The notes beneath the pieces were generated by a model. It ran no database searches. It was not told where the DNA came from and was given only the letters and a program-made list of their open reading frames with translations. The translations under genes and the position numbers were made by a program. This document shows, in pieces, positions 43,609 to 52,600 of a stretch of DNA of 64,000 nt (positions are counted from its first letter, which is position 1; every line of letters starts with the position of its first letter). Source of the stretch: Dromiciops gliroides. Lineage: Eukaryota > Chordata > Mammalia > Microbiotheria > Microbiotheriidae. The stretch spans positions 268,474,441 through 268,538,440 of the forward strand of contig NC_057862.1 of NCBI RefSeq assembly GCF_019393635.1, written 5' to 3'.

Positions 43609-46600
43609 TAATAACATTAAACATATTTCTGCATTAGTCATGTTATAAGAGAAAAAAATCAGAGCAATGATGAAAAACCTCAAAATAGAAAAAAACAACA
43701 GCATCAAAAACAAAAGAAATAGTATGGTTCATTCAGCATCTATACTCCGCAGTTCTTTTTTTTTTTTTCTTGGATTTGGAGATCCTCTTCCATCACAAGT
43801 TCCCTGGAACTCTTTTGTGCCATTGCATTGATGATACTGTGTATAGTGTTCTTCTGGTTCTGCTCATCTCACTCATCATCAGCTCACGCAAGACCCTCCA
43901 GGTTTCTCTGAACTCCTGCTCATCATTTCTTACAGCACAATAGTATTCCATTGTATTCATATACCACAACTTGTCCAGCCATTCCCCAATTGATGGGCAC
44001 CCCCTCAACTTCCAATTCCTTGCCACCATGTAAAGAGCAGCTATAAATATTTTTGTACATGTGGGTCCCTTTCCCCTTTCCATGATTTCTTTGGGAAAAA
44101 GACCCAAAAGTCTAACCATTGATTTTTATAGTATCTCTCCTTGATCCATTTTCCAGGTCCATTGTTTTTGCCATGAGATATATTACACTTTCTCTTATAT
44201 TCCACTCTTATGTCTTTGTTTTAATATTTCTTGATATCTCATGGAGCCATTAATTTCTATTTGATCACTTCTAGTTATCATTTGTTACATGGTAGCTAAG
44301 TTCCTTAAAAATAAATCAGTTTTCAAAACCCACAGAGGGCAGCTTACAGATCTTAAGAAAAATTAGGGAATCAGCAGGCCTCCCAAATGAGAGTAAATGC
44401 CATCTAGGTTTTTGTGTTCAAAATAGCAATCCCCAATGGAAGATTTTCCACCCCTGAGGAATCAGTTTCTAATCTGAGTATGATATTTTCTTGATCAGTT
44501 GTGATTTATGAGCAGATTCTGTCTGGTCCCTATCAATGTCAATTTCTTCTGGCCATTTCCCTTTACTGTTGTTTTATGCATACTAGAACAGTTCTTTAAA
44601 GTATTTAAGTATGACCACTCGACTTCTTGATTTCCTGAAATCAGTCAATTAGTAAACATTTATTAAGCACCTATGACTGTGCTAAGTTCTAGGGATACAA
44701 AAAGAGGCAAAAGATAGTTCCTGCTCTCACAGTCCAATGAGGAAGACAACATGCAAACAAATACAAATAAGCTTTATATAGGATAAATAGGAAATAGTTA
44801 ACATCAGGAAGGTGCTAGAATTAAGAAGGATTAGGAAAGGCTCCTGTAAAAGATAGGATTTTTGTTGAGGAAGCCAAGGAAGTCCATAGGCAGAGTTGAA
44901 GAAGGAGAGCATTGACATCTGGACCATTGAAGTAGCCTGTGCAGAATCTAATGGGTATGCCCATCAGAAGCCTCTCCTTACTCCAGTCTACCCTCTATTC
45001 AGCCTCTAAAGAGATATTCCTAGAGTACAGTTACAACTATATCACCCTCCCCCATACCCTGCAAACATTCAATAAACTGCAGTAGCTCCATATTGCCTCC
45101 TGGATCAAATACTTTTTAGCATTCAAAACCCTTCATAAGCTACCCCCCCACACACACACACCGCTACCTTTTCAATTTTCTTATACTCCCCCTCCCCCAA
45201 CATGTATTCTTAGATCCAGTGATTCTGGCCTCCTTGCTATTCCTTAAACAAGATAACTCCATCTCTGTTCCAGGCATTTTCACTGGATGCCCCTGTAATG
45301 CTCTCCCTTCTCATTTCCACCTCCTGGCTTCCTTCAAGTCTTAGCTAAAAATCATACCTTTTATAGGAAGCCTTCCCAATTCCCCTTCATTCAATTCCCC
45401 TTCTCTCTATTGATCATTTCCTATTTATCCTGTGATTTAGCTTGTTTGTACATACATATTTACATGTTGTCAACTTCATTAGAGTGTGAGTTTCCCAAGG
45501 TCAACTTAATTTTTCATCATTCTCTGTATCCCCAGCACTGGATACCTGACACACAGTAGGTACTTAATAAATGCTAATCTATTTGCTTTTACTTGAATCA
45601 TTGTATAAATGATCATTATTGAAGGGACTTCAGGAAGATAGGGGCACTGGACTAGTGTTGGTTGATCTGTAAACTGGTCCAAGCCATTCTGGAAAGCATT
45701 TTTGAACTATGCCCAGAAAGTTAGCAAACTGTATATCCCTTGACCCAGCAATACCACAATTCAAACTACTCAGAGATCAATGAAAGAGGAAAAGGCTGCA
45801 TATGTTCAAAAATATTTAAGTTTTACTAAAGAAGTAGAAATAGAAGGCTTATTGTGAGTGCCCTTAAGCTGGGGAACGACTGAACAAATAACTATATAGA
45901 GGGGCAGCTAGGTGGCGCAGTGGATAGAGCACCAGCCCTGGTGCTCTATTGCCTCACTCAAAAAACAAAACAAAACAAATAACTACATAGAAATGGAAGG
46001 GGAGCTTAAAAAAATTGTGAAAGAAAGTTTTATACCAACCTGGTACATCTTTTGTGAACTGTTGTAGAGTGAAGTGAGCAGAACCCAGAGAACAATTTAT
46101 ACAATGTCAACATTGTAAAGAAAAACAATTTTGAAAAACTTTAAGAATTCTCATTAATACAATGACCAACCACAATGATAAAATGCACTATTTCCTGACA
46201 TTGAGGTGATGAACTTACATGCGAAATTAGTGGTAAATATTATTTATTTATTTATTTATTTATTAGTGAGGCAATTGGGGTTAAGTGACTTGCCCAGGGT
46301 CACACAGCTAGTAAGTGTGTGTTAAGTGTCTGAGGCTGGATTTGAACTCAGGTACTCCTGACTCCAGGGCCAGTGCTCTATCCACTGCGCCACCTAGCTG
46401 CCCCCAGTGATAAATTTTTATGCCTCAATAATGTAGATGTTTGTTTTCCTTGACTATGAATATCTAATGTAAGTGTTTTAGTTTTCTTTCAGTTTTGAGG
46501 TTGGGCAGAGATGAAATAGAAATGAGGTCTGTTTTTTCTGAAAGCAAAGTTTTGTGGCATAACTTATAAATCTCTTTGTTCCTTATCAAACGTGAAAATT

Positions 46601-49600
46601 TTTGAATTTTATTTTTTAGCTTCAGAATTTTAAAAAACACCTTTAAAATATTTATTTTGAGATCTTGTTACATTTATTACACTATTTTCTTATATTTCTC
46701 CTTTTATTTCATTATTTCCCTTGATATTCTTACCTTTTTCTTTTTCCAGATGCATTTTGTTTTGTCTGGTTTTATATCATAACTCCCTCATGATTGGGTA
46801 TGGTAACAAATTTGTAAATTAATTTAAGTAATATTGTCATTTTTATTATATTGGTTTGGACTAACAATGAATAACATCTCTACCATTATTTGTCTTTCCT
46901 TTTTAATTTTTTAAAAAATTTTGAACCTAAAACCCACTTTTCCATATACAGAACCAAACCCCCCCAAAAAGGATTATATATAAAATTATGAATCTGTTTT
47001 CTATTGTTTCTCTATGATATAGTATATAATATAACAAGCTACATCTAAAACTCTTACTTGTCTGTTTTTCCTTCTGAAGTTCCTTATGTTCTGTTCTATT
47101 GCACTTTAAAATATTTTAGTGGCTCTCTTTTTTTTTTGGCTTCAATGATACAACTCCCCCCCCCCCCCCATCCCTTAACATTAAAAAATCATGATAAAGG
47201 GGCAGCTAGGTGGCACAGTGGATAGAGCACTGGCACTGGATTCAGGAGGACCAGAATTCAAATCCGGCCTCAGACACTTAATAGCTGTGTAACTCTAGGC
47301 AAGTAACTTAACCCCAATTGCCTCACAAAAAAACCCCCAAACATGATAAACCCTTGTAACAAATAAGCATAATGTGGTGGGTAAAATCCAAAATGGCTGA
47401 AGAAAAAATTGTTGGAGCTTCTGATATAAAACAGTTTAGTAAGCAATTCATGCCACCTGCATAAGAAATCAGGATGAAGAGTCCCCAGCCTTGCCACTAG
47501 ACCTCAAATACAAAGGGAGACAGATTTTTATGCATTAAAAACAATCAAATGAGACCAATTAAGTAAAAGAAAACAATTAACTAAAATAAAAAATTAGTAA
47601 TCTGATTTCTAGTCAGAGAACAAATTAGAGGCTTTCTCTGTTGGGAGAAGAACAAACAGGCACAATTGCCTGAAGTCAGAAAAAGTGGTGTCCCACTCCC
47701 CAAAAAGTGTTGGTATTCAGTCAGTGGAACAAAGAAACATTAACCAGTATGGTCAAATAAAACACATGGGTTGCTTGAGTTGTAAAATTAAAAGAAAAAT
47801 CCATCGATCATCTGATCTTGTTGGCTCTAATCAACAAGTAGTAGTAGTCCAGCTTCTCAGTCACAGAGGGTTAGGTTAAAACAGTGCAATAAAGTTTTCT
47901 CACAAGACAGAAATTGGACTAAACCCATTATTAAATTGAAAGAGAATTGAACTAGCTCCATAATTGAGTCACAAGATCGAGTCAGTGTGGTTCACTCCCT
48001 AATTCCCTCAATTGTACAGCAAAATGAATCATCACAGTGCCCATGTACAAAAATTTTGACTCTTTCTGCACCTTTACCTTTGTGTTAAGATGATGTTCAT
48101 AGATTTTTTTAGGAACGTGGTTCATCATTGCATTGATCAAATTTTGGAAGTCTTTTCAAAAACTTTGTTTTGGGTTTTTTTTGTTTTTTTACAATATTGT
48201 TGTCCTTATATAAATTGTTCTTCTGGTTCTGTTTACTTCATTCTGCATTAGTTCATACTATCCATGATCCTCTGCTAGAAATAGCAAGCCCTACTTCCTA
48301 CCTCCTTTCTACACTAGTATATTCTTTTTACTCTTCCGTCTTTTCCCTCTTAAAACAGCCTTCTGTTTTTTTCTTATTTAACTCCCTTCAGTGTCCTTTG
48401 AGGACATTAAGGTTCTGAAAAGGTTTCTTCCTTTTTTATTGTACTGTTAGTCCTGAAACATCATACAGCTCCTTGCAATGCTCAGGTAAATTTACTTTTC
48501 TAATTTTCTATGAGTTCTTGTGGTTGTGTGTTTATCAAATTTCATACTCGGCTCTAGTTTTGTCAGAGACGTTTGAAATTTCTTCATGCTGCCTCTGATT
48601 CTAGAGGATCTAAATATTTTATGAGATCTTGATGGCTCATGAAGAATATTGTTTTTAGGTATTTGGGAACTGGGGTTTCAGTTTGGAAACCCTATAATAT
48701 ATTGGTCATCTAAAGTTTTAGAGAATTACCCAAAGGACTCATAGGTTAAGGAATTTAACTGTTGTCACTCAGTTAGCTTGTGTCAGAGACAGGACTTGAA
48801 CCCAAGTCTTTCTAATTATAAGGCCAGTCCTTTCTTTCCTATAATGCCTTTACAGGCATTACTTTTCCAAACTCATCCATGGCCACATGACTAGTAAATA
48901 TTAGATGTTTCTACTTCTTTAGTAAAATCCAAGATATCTTCATTCTTACTTCACCATATTACATACTGTGCACAAGGCAGTAAGAATAATGGATTACAGT
49001 CAGGGTATGATCCACTGTTTAACTATTCAGGTGATAGTACGTGTTTAATGTGGCCAGGTTTTTGTTTGTTTGTTTGTTTACGCTGTCCATTTAAAGTGTC
49101 ATTTGAATTTTTTTTTTTTATGGAATCATATATTTAGAGTTTGAAGGTACCTTAGAAGCTATTGATTCTCACCCCACAAATTGAGGAAATAGGCCCAGAT
49201 AGAGTATGTTTTTTCCTGCCATTACAGAGGTAGTAGTGAGAATAGAACCAGGATTCTAAATCCAGTGCTCTTTGCACTATACCATATTAATCATGTGTAG
49301 TAGTGTGTCATAAGGTTAGGATATTTACTTGTTAATGAGCTTACATTTTAAATTAACTTTATTATTTTATGGCTAAATATAAATCTGAACCTTTTTTTGG
49401 CAATCCTTTTATAGTATTCCTGAGAAAAAATGGAAAGGAGAATCTGTCACCATTCATAAGAGGTAAGGGAACTTTTTTGTTTATTTTTTTAACTCTTCAA
49501 TTCAGACATGATTTATTGCGTAATCATTCACTTAATTTTTTTTTTTTAACCTGGGAGAATGGGAATTGAGATTTAGTGGCAGTCTTGGAAGTGAGTTTTG

Positions 49601-52600
49601 GCTTCTGGTATGATAGTGATATGCCTTTCTGCTGTGTGAATGGGGCCGAGCAGCTTAGCCAGCCTCAGAGGCTCCTGCAGCTGAAGCAGAGGGGGAGGGG
49701 CACCAGCCCCTCTTACACAGGAAAAGCCCCTGAGGGGCTAAGGCTTTTTAATCTCAGCCCAAAGGCAGGGTCCCCAAATCAAAATAAATTCCCACAGTCC
49801 CCCCCTTTGCTTCGACAAGAAACACGTTGTGTTTCCTTGATGAAGCAGCAAAACAAAATACCATAACCTATGCTGGGACACAATGCCAATAACAACACAG
49901 GAAAAGAAAATTTTGTCCAGAGGGGCAATCCCTCATGGACTCGTGCTTTGACAGCATCCACAGAGGGAAGGCCTCTGCAGAAAATACACATTACAGATGG
50001 TGTATGTGGGAAAAAACAAAAGTGTCCATTTAAAGTCTTTAAATCTTGTCTTTGAAGGAGGGTTGAGATGTCATCAGGGGAACTGGACTCTGGTCTGGAT
50101 TCTGGCTGTCTCTGGAACTGCTGGTTGTCTCACTAGTCTTTAGCGTAGTATTGTCCAAAAATGTTTATTTTAAATAGAGAAAGTTCTTCAAACAACAGTG
50201 AAAGTTTTTCAAAATATACAAAACAAATTTAAACTTTATATATACACAACATATTGGAGTCCCCCCTTTGGAGGATATTCATATCCATACGTAAGACAAA
50301 ATTGAGACCATTATGTGATTACTAACACTTTTTACCACTATATGTCTGGATCAAGGCCAAATTTAGTAATGTGTCTGTGATGAAACCAGAAAATGTTATG
50401 GAAAGGTTACCATACCACATCTTGTGGTGCATAGACATCCAGTAATTGTGCTAGACCTCAGGTGGATGAATTCTAACCATGCCACCAGATAATGAAAAAG
50501 CCAAATTAAGTTAACCAGGTGCATGGGCTGAAGCTTCCATGACACCAGACCATTTTTGGAGTGAGAGATGTGCCCTATATAGCTGTTATTATCAGCAAAC
50601 TATGAACTTACTGAATATATTTGGACTAAGGGAATCCCGCCTCCAGGTTTCGCTGAATGGCTGTTCTCTCAGCCTTCTCAGGGCACCTTAAGTGTACCTG
50701 TCTCTCCTCCTGTTGTACGTATATTTTCTCCAAGGCCTGCACCATGGAGTTGAACCATTTCCATCAAGCTCAATATAAGAGCAATTAGTCTGTGAAATGG
50801 TAAGTTTCCATAATTCATAAATCTCACATTAATTTCACCAAAGATAATATAATGGTAAAAATGCGTGTTATGCTGCATAACTAAATACACACTTGCAATA
50901 TATACAATAATTCCAAACCATATACAGAGTCAATTGGAAAAGTGGTATAATGACCAATACACCAAAATTACTACTCTTTCACAAAGGACAATAAAAGCTA
51001 TATACATAGTCACGATGACATTTAAATGATAAATGAATATAAATGACTGATAATATCAAACATTATTACAAAATCTTCATTAAACCAGTAAACCACATCT
51101 TGTTCATGAATTCTCTATCTACTATAATGACAATAACAGATACTTGAATTGATAAACAGCTTATGAAAAAAAAAAACCAAAAATATCAGCATACTTGAAG
51201 GGATAAATAATTTATCAAAAGAACCAAGACATCAGCAAGACTCAGTGTTCATCGTCTTACAAATTAAGCAATGAGGGTTCAATAACCCTTTCTAGAAATT
51301 AGAGCCATGTGCTCTTGCTGAAGAAGTTCTTCACCTACGAATGGTACAGGTGGAATGAGATGATAAAGACTGAACTGAGGCCAAGCAGGAACAGGAACAG
51401 CAACACCAGCAGGTCAGGGCACCTGCTTCAATTCTGCCACAGTTGGAAGATGCTGGAAATCCAGCTATAAAGATACTTGGATAGAATTTTTTTTTCGAGC
51501 CACAAGTGGCTTAGCGATTTCATCAAAACAGGGTATCCATTGCCTGCAATACCCAGCTGTTCCCAGAATGGCCCTTAGCTGCTTTTTAGTTAATTCTGCC
51601 ACTCTTTGGGCTTCTAATAAGCAATCATAATATGTGTCCTCAGCCTTAAGGGTCACATGAGGTTTGTTACTCTGGGGAGGAGAATGGAATGGAATAAAAG
51701 GGCTAATGTATTTAAAGTCTGGAAAAATAAAATTTTTAGTATTTACTGTTGTCCATTCCTCCCCTATAAACCATCACTTCTCTATATTTCCCTGATCTGT
51801 ACCCTTCTGAGAGGGTCTGTGACTGTTTTCATTTTGCTCCTTTATATCTCTCTGAAAAGGCCTATAACTTTTTTGACTCTACTTGTCTGTATCTCCCTGA
51901 TAGGATATATAAATATATATATATATATATATTTAATTTTGATTGTAATAAGACTATAATTGCCTTGATTCTGTCCTTCTGTACTTTCCTGATAGGGTCT
52001 TCTAAAGTTATTCCAGTTCTTTTGGTAATAAGGCCTGTAATTGCCTTGGTTGTTACCTTTCTGGTAAAAGTTTCTCTGATTATTCCTATTTCCCCTAAAA
52101 AAATTTTTAAGGCTTTTGGTCTGTTTCAGTTCAAACTTTCTGGTTCTACATTCTCTCAACAAGTGTCCTTGCTTCTCACAATATCGACACACTTTAGGGG
52201 TTCTGTAATGACTTTTAACTGTTTGATCTGAGAGTGCAGGTGTTAAGATGCTTCTGTGAGTATGCTTCGCAACATCCTGCATGGGAGGCTTCTGCTGACC
52301 TGCTTTTAAAGACTGGTCAACATCTTTTTGTGAACTCAGGTTATTTCTAGCAGAGGGAGCTCTGGGATCCCTCTGAATACATGGCTCACTATGGGTACAA
52401 TTCTTCCTCTCTCTCCAGAGTTGCATAAGAAAATACCATGCTAGAATATTAGTAATGGAGAAGAAAAAAATTACAATTGCTAGAGCTATTATCACTTTAC
52501 CAAAATATGGCTCAAAATTAGTCAAAATGTCCATGGGTTTAGTAGGGAAAATACACTCACTCATTCCATCATTCCAAAAATTTTTTTGAGTATGGATGAG

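Larger units (their letters stand above)
41680..44290 (-). repeat. L1 antisense, endonuclease/ORF1 side, split by a younger L1
   Basis: 41740-42260 reads as antisense ORF2 5' region (aatatgatgttggattctga). 42800-43400 and 44127-44290 read as ORF1/5' region (tgagatatattacactttct). The assignment of 42260-43000 is weak. Confidence 0.65.

Noticed and set aside
49576..49866. 96-codon plus-strand frame
   Set aside because: Antisense of the 3' LTR and polypurine region; no domain.
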